Assembly (NCBI GenBank): GCA_030427735.1
Contig: JAUIBP010000003.1
Location: 62,001 to 126,000, forward strand
Length of the DNA stretch: 64,000 bases
Reading direction: 5' to 3'
Source of the DNA: Bacteroidia bacterium
GTDB lineage: Bacteria; Bacteroidota; Bacteroidia; Flavobacteriales; Flavobacteriaceae
This document shows positions 44,301 to 52,147 of this stretch, one piece after another. A model generated the notes under the pieces. It was not told where the DNA came from and did not search any database. It saw only the letters and a program-made list of their open reading frames with translations. Every line of letters starts with the position of its first letter. The stretch's first letter is position 1. Both the position numbers and the translations under genes were made by a program.

Positions 44301-47211
44301 TAATACTACCTTGGTCTGTACCAGCACAAGTATTGTCGGTGGTTGCAATGGTGTACGAAGGCGCATCTGCTTTGCTAACTTCTATAGAAGTTTCGGTTTT
44401 ACAGTTGTTAAAATCGATAACCTCGATGGTATATGTTCCAGGAGCATCTACATTAAATGTGTTTGCAGTTTGGTAATCTGTAGCATTGTTAATATAGTAG
44501 TAGTATGGTGGCGTACCCCCTTCGGTTGTGATGGTAACTTGACCGTTGTCGCAACCCACAGGAGCAGTTAAAGCCGCAGTAACTTTTAAAGGTTCTGGTT
44601 TTGTGATGGTAATATCTTCGGAGTAGGTACATCCGTCGGCGGTGGTAACACTAACGGTGTACTTACCAGCGTTCAGATTATTGAACTCGTAGTCGTTATC
44701 ATCTATTGGTCCAACTTCATTTAAAACAGTATTGCCTTTTTCTATTTTATAAGTGAATTGAGGATCTACATCGTTAATTTGAATACGAATGATGCCTTTG
44801 TCTGTAGCACATAATGGTTGGGTGGCTAAAACATCTACAGTAAAATCTCTAGATCGTACCGGAATATTGTCTAATACAAATACACAAGTTTCGGTATCTA
44901 AGCCTTTTGGTCTGATGTGTATGGTGTAATTACCCGCCGTTGCAATGTCGAAGCTATTGGCGTTTTGATAAGGGCCGTTTTCTCCATTAATACTATACTC
45001 GTAGCCATCTGGCACACCATGAACAGTAATGTTACCATCGGTATCGCAGCTTATATCTGTGTGCGTTTCGGTAGGGGTGAATAAGTTTTTATGTACATTA
45101 AAATAGAAGGTAACAAAACAGCCGTCTTGGTAAATAATTCGAAGCCTGAATTCGCCTGCTTCATTAGCGGTATAATTGGCTTCTGTGCCTACTTGGCTCC
45201 AAGTACACGAGCTGTTTTTATTGGCACAATTGGTACCAGAATCGTTACAGCTTCCTTCATTAAGTTTTTCCCAAACAATGCTTTCGGCATCGGTAATATT
45301 AGATTCTAATAATTGCGTATCGCCTTCACCACATAAAAAGATAACAGGTAGTTTACTGTTGTCGTCTGGACAGGTTAGCACTTTATCGGCATATTTAAGA
45401 ATTGGGTTAGGAAGATCGGCACCAAATAAAACCACATTTACGGTTTCGGTAATTGAAATACAAGGTTTATCTGTTGTATTTACAGATGTGTAAATTCCTG
45501 GTTCTGTAACCGTAATGGTTTGGGTAGTGCCAAGTGGTGTACCGGTAGCAGGTGTACCTTTGTACCATTGGTAAGCTTTATAGCCATCGCCAGCTGTAAT
45601 TTGCATAGAGTCGCTACAAAGTACTTCTTCGCGCTCGAACGTACAGCCATCGATATCGACTAAAAAGTTAGTCGATCCCGGAGTTGTAAGTCCGCAATTT
45701 CCAATACCCGATACACTTGGGTTTTCGTTGCCTACCACATTACCCGAAGTTTCGCTGTAATAGGTAGAGTAGGCTAGGTTTTGAATGATATTAGAACAAG
45801 CGTCACGTAGTTTGTAACACTCTTCTATAACGCGTACTTTGATACGGATTTCGTAAACGGGATCTTTTTCTTCAACTAAGTCGTCTGGGATTTCGAAATT
45901 TAAAGTATGGGTGGCCTCGTCGTAAGTGTAAGTTACTCCAGGCGCTCCGTTTAAATTCATTTCTAAAAAATTAACGTTTACCGGTAGTACATCTTTAATA
46001 CTGTAATTAACAGCATCGTCGTTACCTGTATTTTGAAATTGAAGTACGTATTCTAATTCTTGCCCCAAAGTTACGTCTCCGTTGTTAATATTGTTTCCAG
46101 CACCATCTTCAACTATTTTAGTAAGTGTAATGTCTGGTTGAATAATTTCTACAGCAAAAGCATTAAAATAGAAATGGAATACATCGGTTTGTGTTCCTAA
46201 AGTAATGGTTGCTGAGGTATCGTTATTGGCAATAATATTGTTATCTGGGTTATCGATTTCGATAATTCCGGCATCGTAGCCTAAGGTGTTACTACTATTT
46301 GGGATTCTAACATCTACACCCGAAATGGTGGTAACGCTACTGTTAAAAAAGTTGTCGTTAGGTCTGCCGTCTGCAGACATTTTGTATCCGTTTATAGCAA
46401 GATAATCCCCAGAAAAACCGTAATCGCCTTCTAAACAAGCGAAAGCGTATTTAGCGCGTACTGGCCCAATTGGAATGGTTTTAAATCCTTCAATAGGAAC
46501 ATCTAAAACATAATCTCTACCAATGGCACTAAATCCATCGAAAGACACGATGGCTTTTCCTGGTAATAAAGGATCTTCGTAAACCACAAACAACGACCAT
46601 CCAGCACTTGTACCTACACTTTCCCAATTGGCATTTCCTGTAGACGCTAAGACATTGGCTACAGTATACGTACCTTCTGGATCTGATAAATTTTGTATGA
46701 TACTTGTAACATCATAATAACAAGCAAACGATTTGGATACGCCTTGAATAGGGGTGTTTACCGCATCGTAAATAAGTTCTCCTGTAAGGTCTTGATAGCT
46801 ACCGCCCGGAGTTTTAAATTTTATTGTATTAAGAGTCGATCTGTCGTCTTCAAAATAAATACCAGACCAATATAAACCTGCATAAATAATGTTGTAACAG
46901 TCTGTAGGCACGGTTAAATTGGCTGAACTGGAACTGAACGTTGAATCGTCGTTATCTATGTCTATGTAAGCCATATTTAAATTCGCGTTCATTTCTGTGC
47001 CCGTGTAAGCATCGTTTGGACCGTTACCATTGCCATTGGCATCTCTGTTAAGAATGTTATTTCCAACAAGTAGAATGTCTCCTTTTAAGGTCTGGTCGAA
47101 TCGTGGCGTAAAAGGCACGTGAGTTCCGAAATTGTTTTGCGCATACGTGAGGACGCTGCACAGCAACATAGCGAAAATCAATACTGATTTTAAGTAAGTA
47201 GGTTTTTTCAT
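35344..47211 (-). CDS. Giant SprB-like T9SS adhesin, 3955 aa, type B sorting domain
   Basis: A single open frame of 11.9 kb. Signal peptide (LIFAMLLCSVLTYAQ), then an N-terminal globular region (about 30-370), a DUF11-type domain (about 370-490, ITLTKIVEDGAGNNINNGDV) and a cysteine-containing PKD/Ig-like stretch to about 800. From about 800 to 3850 there are dozens of SprB repeats of 60-85 residues, each with C-x-G-x-x-x-G-x-I-x-V, GGTxPYxYSI, L-x-A-G-x-Y-x-V and D-x-x-G-C. The C-terminus (FFTPDEDGENDEWGP to GHFTLYR) is a gliding-motility-type CHU_C/type B T9SS sorting domain. It is probably exported and displayed on the surface for adhesion or gliding. Partners are the flanking SprF-like proteins. 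About 2830-3810 forms an ordered super-repeat. SprB itself is about 6500 aa. Confidence 0.93.
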   Translation of the reverse strand: MKKPTYLKSVLIFAMLLCSVLTYAQNNFGTHVPFTPRFDQTLKGDILLVGNNILNRDANGNGNGPNDAYTGTEMNANLNMAYIDIDNDDSTFSSSSANLTVPTDCYNIIYAGLYWSGIYFEDDRSTLNTIKFKTPGGSYQDLTGELIYDAVNTPIQGVSKSFACYYDVTSIIQNLSDPEGTYTVANVLASTGNANWESVGTSAGWSLFVVYEDPLLPGKAIVSFDGFSAIGRDYVLDVPIEGFKTIPIGPVRAKYAFACLEGDYGFSGDYLAINGYKMSADGRPNDNFFNSSVTTISGVDVRIPNSSNTLGYDAGIIEIDNPDNNIIANNDTSATITLGTQTDVFHFYFNAFAVEIIQPDITLTKIVEDGAGNNINNGDVTLGQELEYVLQFQNTGNDDAVNYSIKDVLPVNVNFLEMNLNGAPGVTYTYDEATHTLNFEIPDDLVEEKDPVYEIRIKVRVIEECYKLRDACSNIIQNLAYSTYYSETSGNVVGNENPSVSGIGNCGLTTPGSTNFLVDIDGCTFEREEVLCSDSMQITAGDGYKAYQWYKGTPATGTPLGTTQTITVTEPGIYTSVNTTDKPCISITETVNVVLFGADLPNPILKYADKVLTCPDDNSKLPVIFLCGEGDTQLLESNITDAESIVWEKLNEGSCNDSGTNCANKNSSCTWSQVGTEANYTANEAGEFRLRIIYQDGCFVTFYFNVHKNLFTPTETHTDISCDTDGNITVHGVPDGYEYSINGENGPYQNANSFDIATAGNYTIHIRPKGLDTETCVFVLDNIPVRSRDFTVDVLATQPLCATDKGIIRIQINDVDPQFTYKIEKGNTVLNEVGPIDDNDYEFNNLNAGKYTVSVTTADGCTYSEDITITKPEPLKVTAALTAPVGCDNGQVTITTEGGTPPYYYYINNATDYQTANTFNVDAPGTYTIEVIDFNNCKTETSIEVSKADAPSYTIATTDNTCAGTDQGSISINVDNTNGYTLEYSIDNGSNFQTSNVFSNLSNGQYNIVINYTLQGATCTLNDTAEIQGSSSITGEAVLIQEYNCNQNASIQAQNVSGGNTPYEYSLDGVNFQNSDIFNNLTAGSYSITIRDANGCTFTTNTIKIDAVNAPKGVTFSSTEISCDTPNASVTLNVTGSGTYQYEITSPVTVDNGTNNTFSDLAPGTYTFLITNDKGCSLSDSFTIESISPVTVEANVLSDVNCVGTATGEVSFTVDGFETSYAYSINGGAVTTGETNASLTFNYGAGTYTIEVTDESTNCKATASVTVSEAANPLTPGTHEITPMSCSTEGSVTLKATGGSGSKKYTLTLPDGTSKGPKTNPTFNGLTQSGTYTYTIEDVAGCSVTDTFELQSTTAPVATIDASSDLCFNNTTNATIVVSVNGGTAPYTYSINGSAFQSDNTFSGLTPGDYTIDVLDANGCPATAITQTIAPQMVIDAILTKNLDCTTSPDAEITVSISGGTLNYAYQVSKDGGNYSSKTAFTGTEFIYNAATEGTYSFLVTDANGCTVESSGVIVDPKLSLKDPIITITSEILCHDDNGGAFTIEPAGGLPPYTITIENDKGVDIDGQTSGLAAGTYTVTITDANACTISEDVEIKEPNAIAFEIETKDITCDGFDDGSGTPQASTGQIIVKNVSGGTPGYTYYVTNNFGFSDSYVPVDGEDYTFIVIDYGIYQVNVVDANGCSLLEENIIIASPPTDLTVDISTATSDCNTGGTAIVTVNAPVSSANYEFAILETNTPPYATNYLPSDPGTPETRTFTGLTPGVLYTFVVHDKTTDCYSIKTAAAPIDTLSNLTATIDEENNITCTGSADGNVSFTFGNYATTEVTYEIFKAHSNISTGYTGSESGLTGDDVTVSNLGNLEPGEYYILFKEIGGCSVASEAFNITESAQPLEVTATVTKNDNCYDEAGVITAQAQYGTAPYKYIFISAGSATPDANAPWVDTKVFHADGGDYDVYAMDVYGCIKKTSATITLPTDTAPTLTLTVDSNTICGEEGNFTLVVTRDSDGIAPFTYSVNGSAFKSYTEDSTQSFELTNLNSGEHTIVLKDANGCTSEQKATIYPPLNGTATPTISATPDCNATDGVITVNAVGGSGSYSYSISPANGNVSGNTFSGLSAGTYTVTISDNTTGCIKTIEVDIPAGTPVNFDINNVQVEDVSCNGNTDGSITVRLPNNQIDLPYTYTITGINPSVASQSNDSGIFEDLVAGEYLIEVVSARNCNNNLTVSINEPGLLSASASATEFACASNNTTNAATVTIDANGGTTPYYYSINGTDYFETNTFKVLDNGAAQTIQTYVKDANGCEVTSSVIIAPLPNMENIQIDMLEEISCANGERIKLTINDNPTDYLYQLLPSGTPQTSDEFILDEPGTYTFKMTNIATGCYAISEPYVVEPYDTIETDIVSTTGVTCYGDFSGSVTINITGYAGAYTYGVRDVDGNELAPAIGGTINPFQDTLTISNLPAGNFYVEITETEKPFCFTNTPVFNISSPASGIDVTIETTGVTCTNDLGTITAIGSGGTGALLYQFSNAATNAILQAASSDNSIEGLGAGTYVVTVTDASGCEFISNSITLEAPTPISADITAAPTALSCIGDANATITVSNVSGGQGSGYLYTLVNTATGISSGPQPNNVFNHVAAGTYYVTVTDGWNCEFITANVTVTEPSDAIVGNLNLNASATCSTDASITLSVSGGTAPYQYSTDGNNFSALTNPSTFNVSAGTYQYYIKDAKNCDIVLTNKVEVEPVYPVSINLDLSGAIVSCSGGNNATIIAKAKNGLGNYTYELVDLNSNTVIAGPQTNGTFENLAAGTYQVKAYSGSDCSAVSEEVTIADPTPLDVTYTKTDITCKGEDNGTITIAATGGTGIIQYAISPNFKQFVNDNTFEDLAAGDYEVYIQDQSGCFQVIEVTINEPAELEAEITASAGEQCLGETNGTITININGGTAPFSVRLDGNGNIISNFTEITGNEYTFTGLSGDTFYQVHVTDANNCTIESALELYMDPAVDMTPEVTIENICTNNAPQSDVTITVNDEVQNEVQYSINGTDYYATNTFTNVAVGSYTAYVLHSNGCLKTIDFEITPLQPITADYNVASDVSCFGANNGEIVINATGGTGKLQYAISPDFNYQTSNTFSNLTAGIYEVKVLDEIGCEITLDNIVINEPTAALTATATPTSEICYQANDGTITVDILGGTAPYEIKLNDGNFVAVTGNQHTFTTLEGATEYTVYVKDANACQITPLPITVHSGAILEPTITIDNSCNANTIGNTVTITMNNEEKDAVQFSIDGVNYQTANVFTNLPAGTYTLSIKHDEGCIKETTFTIDDLTAIAATANTTSEVLCYGDSSGAIEVTATGGSGNYQYAISPDYNYVSTNVFNGLAAGTYTIKVLDTSLGCEVELTNNIITQPAASLQATASATHEVCYNAEDGTITVNITGGTTPYLVNINGSAFETVTGNQHIFTALQGDTDYNIIVQDANGCEIVPLTTRINSGINFEPTVTVEANCTANAAGNLVTVTVDEAVANDVTYALNNGSYSANNSFTNLPVGTHTISVKHINGCIQTVEVIIAPTSPITADVNHTEPLCAGDASGTITISNVSGGQGADFTYAISPNFEQTTETTFTDLTAGTYTIRVYDSLGCYFETTETVTEPTPLQANVKQVFEEYCGNDDNGAIEIEIIRNSGTAPYFTSLDPDTNFVEGQLIFDGLNGGQTYTIYVKDANGCLTTVEATLAAPVDIVPTIETQYSCEQNITTVILDESVAAESSFFIDGEASKTGGEFMNLASGTYEVEVQHISGCSSTISFKVDNALPLALDVKETNINEVTAEVTGGTGNYTYTFNGVDYGSNNVYIIKESGTLHVIATDELGCQREAILDVTKLDIEIDNFFTPDEDGENDEWGPINAFVYPNIITKIYDRYGRVVSTLRVNEKWDGKYDGNNLPTGDYWYVINLNDPSNTKDYVGHFTLYR
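35790..38720 (-). repeat. Four tandem copies of a 730-bp adhesin super-repeat
   Basis: Within the giant adhesin (residues about 2830-3810) three successive units A, B and C recur together about every 730 bp. A contains NNGEIVINATGG and QYAISPDF; B contains GTAPY and YTVYVKDANxC; C contains NxxTVTI and TFTNLPxGTYT. The A-unit starts lie near 38680, 37945, 37215 and 36485. The last copy is the most divergent. Confidence 0.75.
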
Positions 47212-47227
47212 AGGTTTTACGTTTTCG

Positions 47228-47312
47228 CACTTTGGGGAATGCTGTTTTGTAATCGATATTTATTTGGGTTTAATTAATTTATGTTCGCTTAATAACACTT
47301 TGGGGAAATGCT
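47228..47312. repeat. Direct repeat upstream of the giant adhesin gene
   Basis: CACTTTGGGGAATGCT (47228-47243) and CACTTTGGGGAAATGCT (47296-47312) lie 52 bp apart in the 118-bp gap between the SprF-like gene and the adhesin start. Each is preceded by TTCGC. It could be a regulatory duplication. Confidence 0.5.
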
Positions 47313-47329
47313 ATAATGCGCTGTATTGT

Positions 47330-49180
47330 TTATTGTTTTTTTTGTTGATTTATACTGTTGTTTAATTGGGTATTAATAGGCATAATCCATATGCTTTCGT
47401 AATACGTGTTATCTACATTGGTATAGTAGCTTATTAGGGCTTCTTGCCAAGTGTTGAATCGTTTTAAGTACACATACATGTAATTATTTAATGGGTTTAT
47501 AAATGAGTCTGATAGTATGTCACGGTTATTTAGATCTTTCATAAAGTTTACCGCGTTAGGATATTCTGCAAATACATTGGCAACAATATAATAGCCAACA
47601 GGAACGTCTTCCATTTCTATGGTAACTCCGGCTTTTGGCGATGGTCTTAATTGTTCTGCGCCGCCAAGGGTTAGCGTATTTCTTACCGTTTTATCTTCTT
47701 GCTCTTGTGCTATTTGTAATTCTGTTTTTTCGGTTTCAACAGTGTTTATTTTTAAGTTGTCTACATGTACAATATAGATTTCCAGATTGCTGTTGTTTTC
47801 CTTTTTATCTTGAAGTGCGCTTACAGCTTCTGGCAGTACATCGTAACGTTTTATGTTTAGTAAATCGTTTTTATTTAGATTAGAAATTGGTTTAGAAACC
47901 AAATAGTAACCGTTTTCTGCCTGTTTTAAATCTTCTAGTGTTTTAGGTGTTATTTTTTCGGTTGGGGCATTTACATTACGTAAAACAATAGGGCTACTGC
48001 TTTTGCCATTTAGTTTGGTATTTTGTTGGCGTTGCGAATAGGCCTTAAGATTTTCTATTCGAATTTGTAATTCTTCTTTATCTAAAGTTGAAATATCATC
48101 ATCTTGTACCAATTTTTCTAATAACGGTAGAGTGTAGTCGTCTAACTCGGTTTCTAAGCTGTTTAATTGCTCGGCAATGGCTTCTTGTTGTTCGGCTTCT
48201 AAAGCTTCGATAATTTCTGAAGCATCGTCTTCATAGGTTTCAAAAGTTCTTGTATCGCGTTGGTTTTTAATAGCGAAAGCCATGTTAAACTCGTGCGAAG
48301 CTCCAAATTGGTCTATATTGTTTTTTACTGTTTTTTCGTAAGTATATCCTATCGAAAGGCGGTTGGTAATGTGTACGCCCAGCCCTGCACTAAATCCGTA
48401 GTAATCGTCGTAACCTGTTTGTAACCAACCTAATTTAGGTGCGTCGTAAATCGCCGAGGCACCATAACCAAAGTGGGTAATATCGTTAATGCGACTGCGT
48501 AACTGAAATTGAAGTTGATGGTCTTCTAACACTGTTTCGGTATGTTTTAAAGCCCAAGTGTACATTAATTGTGCGGCGAAAGTTTTTGGAACATACTCAC
48601 TAGCTAAGCTTGTTGTTTTAAGATCGAAATCAATTAAATTCTCGGCATAAAGTCCAAGGTCAAATTGTTTGTAATTTAAATTGATACCTGGTTCTATAGC
48701 AAATAATGTGCTGTTTTCTAATTCATAAAGTCTTGGGTCGGCAGTAGATACTACAGTTTTGTTGCGGTTTACACCACTATTATAAAATGCCATGTTAAAA
48801 CCTAGTGTTAAGTTTAAATCGGTATCTAATTTTATATTGTAAGCATAATTGGCCACAGCACCAAAACTAGTGATAATCCCCAGGTTTTGCTGATATAAAG
48901 CAACACCTAAACCAGCACGTTCTGTGAATTTGCCAGAGTAACTTAGCATGTAGGTTTTAGGAGAATCGTTATACGAAATCCATTGATTACGATGATATAA
49001 CGCCGCATTTGTATTGGTTTCCCTTACAAAACTATAGGTTGGGTTTTGTAAAAAGCGGTTGAACTTTAAGTTGTTTTGTGATGGAATTTCCAACGATAGG
49101 ATAGGCCCCTCTTGCGCATGCGCTAAAGGCGCTACTACAAGCAGTGCTATAATAAATAGTATGATGTTGTGTGTTTTCAT
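47330..49180 (-). CDS. PorP/SprF-family protein with SPOR-like C-terminal region
   Basis: A 616-aa protein, about twice the usual SprF size. The signal peptide IALLVVAPLAHAQ precedes a PorP/SprF barrel (about 20-305: FNRFLQNPTYSFVRE, GLGVALYQQNLGIITSFGAVANYAY, ending FNMAFAIK). The second half is new: a glutamate/glutamine-rich helical stretch (about 315-400), a linker, and a C-terminal SPOR-like module (about 535-612) with VGYYIVANVFAEYPNAVNFM and YMYVYLKRFNTWQEALISYY, which in other proteins binds denuded peptidoglycan. It starts 3 bp after the 987-aa T9SS protein stops and precedes the giant adhesin by 118 bp. A role anchoring or exporting T9SS cargo is inferred from family and context. 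Confidence 0.88.
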   Translation of the reverse strand: MKTHNIILFIIALLVVAPLAHAQEGPILSLEIPSQNNLKFNRFLQNPTYSFVRETNTNAALYHRNQWISYNDSPKTYMLSYSGKFTERAGLGVALYQQNLGIITSFGAVANYAYNIKLDTDLNLTLGFNMAFYNSGVNRNKTVVSTADPRLYELENSTLFAIEPGINLNYKQFDLGLYAENLIDFDLKTTSLASEYVPKTFAAQLMYTWALKHTETVLEDHQLQFQLRSRINDITHFGYGASAIYDAPKLGWLQTGYDDYYGFSAGLGVHITNRLSIGYTYEKTVKNNIDQFGASHEFNMAFAIKNQRDTRTFETYEDDASEIIEALEAEQQEAIAEQLNSLETELDDYTLPLLEKLVQDDDISTLDKEELQIRIENLKAYSQRQQNTKLNGKSSSPIVLRNVNAPTEKITPKTLEDLKQAENGYYLVSKPISNLNKNDLLNIKRYDVLPEAVSALQDKKENNSNLEIYIVHVDNLKINTVETEKTELQIAQEQEDKTVRNTLTLGGAEQLRPSPKAGVTIEMEDVPVGYYIVANVFAEYPNAVNFMKDLNNRDILSDSFINPLNNYMYVYLKRFNTWQEALISYYTNVDNTYYESIWIMPINTQLNNSINQQKKQ

Positions 49181-49183
49181 CAG

Positions 49184-52147
49184 TTATTTTACTATTGTTA
49201 TAGATCCTTTTTTAATGGTTTTTCCGTTATCTAAAATCATGTAATAAAACACGGGGCTTTTATTGGAAAAACGATAGTCTTGTTCTGGCCAATTATTCAT
49301 GTAATTTGTGCTTTTAAAAGCGACAGAACCATCGGCTTTGTATATTATAATTTCTATGTTAGGTTGATTTACATATTGGTTAGGTAATGCCCAAGTGTCG
49401 TTAATGCCATCGTTGTTTAAGGTTACTGTATTTGGTATGGCAATGGCATTATTTTCTATTTCTGTAACCGTAAAAGTTTTTACAACTTCGCATGAATTTA
49501 CCGATGCCGTTAAGGTGTATTGTCCGGCTTCACTTATCGAGGTTTCGTTGGTTGTAGATACTACAGCACCATTAAAAAACCAATTGTAATTTTGAGCACC
49601 TTCGGCAGTAAGTGTTAGGGTAGTCCCTTCAACTAAATTTATGTTAGACGGATAGTTTGTTGTGATTGCATCTTCATTTAATGCTTGTATGTCTAAATAA
49701 TTAGATGCTATAACACAATCACCATCGGTAACTTCTAAATAGTAGGTACCAGCTTCGTTTACTGTTACAGTAGTACTAGTACTTAGTATGGTATTTGCAT
49801 CTGTTTTGTACCAAGCAAAGCTAATATCGTCTGTAGGTGTAACATCCGAGGTAATGGTTACCATGCTAGACGTATCGCAAAAACCATCTTGTGTGCTTAC
49901 AGAGACTTGTTTTACTGTAGTTAGATGAACATGAATGGAGTTTGATGTAACATATCCAAAATTAGGAACTTGTGCAACAACGTAGTATTCGCCATTGTCT
50001 TTTGGGTTGGTAATGTCTAAATGTAAAGTGTTGGCTTCGTTAACCATGGTATTATTTTTATACCACTGAAAGCTGTAATTACTGAAATCGCCTTCTAATA
50101 AGTCGATGCTTCCAGAATCTGTATCGGCCAATAAACTGGTTAAACTAATTGTTATAACATCGGTCGTACAGGTTTTGAAGTTATCGTTTGCAATGGTAGC
50201 CGAAACATTTGAAGGTGCCGTAAATACAAATGTTTTTGAAATTTCGGTGCTGCAACCTTCGGTTTGGGTTACTGTAACTTTATATTCGCCAATTTCGGTT
50301 ACTGTAATACTGTTTTGTTTAGCAGTTTCAATAAGCTCATTATTTTTATACCAACTAAAAGTAGGTGAAGTGGCATCGGTGCTTATGTGTATTGTTTTAG
50401 ACTCACTTGGGAGTAAAACATTTTGTTCTGGCGTTTCTGAAGTAATATTTATACCGCCATCTATAAGTTCAATAGTATTCGAACTCAAAGTACAGTTGCC
50501 ACTTGTCACTTCTAAATAATAATTTCCAGCAGTATTGGTAATTAAACTACTATTCGTTTCGCCTGTAATACTACTGTTGTTTTTATACCATTGGTAGGTG
50601 TAGTTGCTGTTTGAAACATTGGCGCTTAAAGTCACATCCTGATTGTTACATAAAGCAATATCGTTTGTAATGCTAATGTTTTCTGTTGCCAATTGTACAT
50701 CTATAGCATTTGATATTTCGGTGTCTTCATCGGTTAATTTAACATCTAAGGTGTAGGTTCCGTTTTCTGAAGCATCAGCGATTACAATACTAGAGTTGGT
50801 TGCTCCAGTTATAGGGCTATTGTTTTTATACCATTGAAATGTATAATTAGATGTGTTTTCAATTAAATTGATGGTATCGTCGTTGGTAATGGCGTCAAAT
50901 TTACTGATGCTTAATGTTGTTGAGGTACTGCTACAAGAACTATAATTGGCATCGGTTGAAATTTCTAATTCATAATATAACGGACTAGAAACAGTTATTG
51001 TAGCTTCTTTTTGAAGCGCACAAGGTTCGGTTTGTGTTACTACTACTTTATAGATGCCAGGTTCTGATATTAAGATTTCAGCTTCAGACTCCCCTGTGAT
51101 TTCTATATCGTTTTTAAACCAAGTATAGCTAGGATTTTGAGCTGTTGTTTGTGCGGTTAGGTTTAAAGTGTTTCCAGGAAGTATTAACAGGGTATTGGCG
51201 TTGTTATTTATAGAAACGTCGAAGTCTAGATTGTTTATGGTTATGGTATTTGACAGAAAATCACAATCACCACCCATATTGATTTCTAATTGGTAGTCTC
51301 CTGGCTCTAAAACTTCATAAGTAACTCCGTTAGCATTTGTTATTGCGGTATTGTTTTTATACCAAGTATAACTGTAACTGCTATTGGTGATAGCACTGGT
51401 GAGTAATACAGAACTACCATTACAAAGTGCAGTTGCACTGGCGGTAATTTCGGGAACTATGTCGCTAATAACTTCAACATCTACAATATTAGAATAGCTA
51501 TCCATAACACAATTGCCGTAGTCGACCACGCAATAGTACGATCCTGGTTCCGAAACCGTTAATTCCGATGAAGTTGCTCCCGATATTTCGTTAAAGTTCT
51601 TATACCAGATGTATTTTAAATTTGGATAATATACAGGCGATGCCGGTGTGTTGTTATTGTCTATTTTTAGGGTGTAGGTTTGTCCTTGACATAGCGAAAC
51701 AGTGCTGTCGTAACTATTAATGGAAAATGGTTGGTTATGAGTTGCGTAGTAGGCAGAAAAAGCCGTTGTTGACGGACTTGTAAATTCTGGATTTGTACTG
51801 CGAATTCGTATTTTATAAGCATCGCCAGAGGCTGTTTCTGGTATGGCAAATTTTTCGCGAACAGGAGATGCTGAATTTGTTAGATGTTTTAAAACCACAG
51901 GAGCAGAGAAATCCCCGGAAGCATCGGAAAGCTCGATCAAGAATTCGTTATCTGCGCCTAAATTTTGTGCTGGATAAAACGAGAAGTTCACTTGAAACTC
52001 GTTAAAATCGGCCGATGCACAAGCTTGGGTAAAATCTAGAGTAGGGGTTAAAATGGTGATTTGGCTATAACTCCTAGTCGTAAAACTTATCCCTATAATA
52101 AGGCATACAAATAAACTCAGTTTATTTGGTAGGTTAGTAGGTTTCAT
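49184..52147 (-). CDS. Ig-like T9SS type B sorting-domain surface protein, 987 aa
   Basis: The signal peptide region is MKPTNLPNKLSLFVCLIIGISFTTRSYSQ (landmark). About ten Ig-like/PKD-like units follow, each built on the pattern Y-x-W-Y-K-N-N-x-x-I-x-x-A/E, then xxYxLEVxxxxC (for example at about 185, 260, 340, 440, 520). The C-terminal 80 residues (IPNTVTLNNDGINDTWALPNQYVNQPNIEIIIYKADGS, landmark, to KKGSITIVK) are a type B T9SS sorting domain of the gliding-motility-associated family. Surface exposure is expected. It is the first gene of the adhesin operon, 3 bp from the SprF-like gene that should serve it. It may be a stalk or adaptor protein, but its ligand is unknown. Confidence 0.9.
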   Translation of the reverse strand: MKPTNLPNKLSLFVCLIIGISFTTRSYSQITILTPTLDFTQACASADFNEFQVNFSFYPAQNLGADNEFLIELSDASGDFSAPVVLKHLTNSASPVREKFAIPETASGDAYKIRIRSTNPEFTSPSTTAFSAYYATHNQPFSINSYDSTVSLCQGQTYTLKIDNNNTPASPVYYPNLKYIWYKNFNEISGATSSELTVSEPGSYYCVVDYGNCVMDSYSNIVDVEVISDIVPEITASATALCNGSSVLLTSAITNSSYSYTWYKNNTAITNANGVTYEVLEPGDYQLEINMGGDCDFLSNTITINNLDFDVSINNNANTLLILPGNTLNLTAQTTAQNPSYTWFKNDIEITGESEAEILISEPGIYKVVVTQTEPCALQKEATITVSSPLYYELEISTDANYSSCSSTSTTLSISKFDAITNDDTINLIENTSNYTFQWYKNNSPITGATNSSIVIADASENGTYTLDVKLTDEDTEISNAIDVQLATENISITNDIALCNNQDVTLSANVSNSNYTYQWYKNNSSITGETNSSLITNTAGNYYLEVTSGNCTLSSNTIELIDGGINITSETPEQNVLLPSESKTIHISTDATSPTFSWYKNNELIETAKQNSITVTEIGEYKVTVTQTEGCSTEISKTFVFTAPSNVSATIANDNFKTCTTDVITISLTSLLADTDSGSIDLLEGDFSNYSFQWYKNNTMVNEANTLHLDITNPKDNGEYYVVAQVPNFGYVTSNSIHVHLTTVKQVSVSTQDGFCDTSSMVTITSDVTPTDDISFAWYKTDANTILSTSTTVTVNEAGTYYLEVTDGDCVIASNYLDIQALNEDAITTNYPSNINLVEGTTLTLTAEGAQNYNWFFNGAVVSTTNETSISEAGQYTLTASVNSCEVVKTFTVTEIENNAIAIPNTVTLNNDGINDTWALPNQYVNQPNIEIIIYKADGSVAFKSTNYMNNWPEQDYRFSNKSPVFYYMILDNGKTIKKGSITIVK

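Noticed and set aside
35906-46875. Many plus-strand open frames opposite the giant adhesin (for example 39302-39823)
   Set aside because: They lie antisense to the adhesin's repeats, are hydrophobic or valine/serine-rich by codon reflection, and have no start context or domain; shadows of the real gene.
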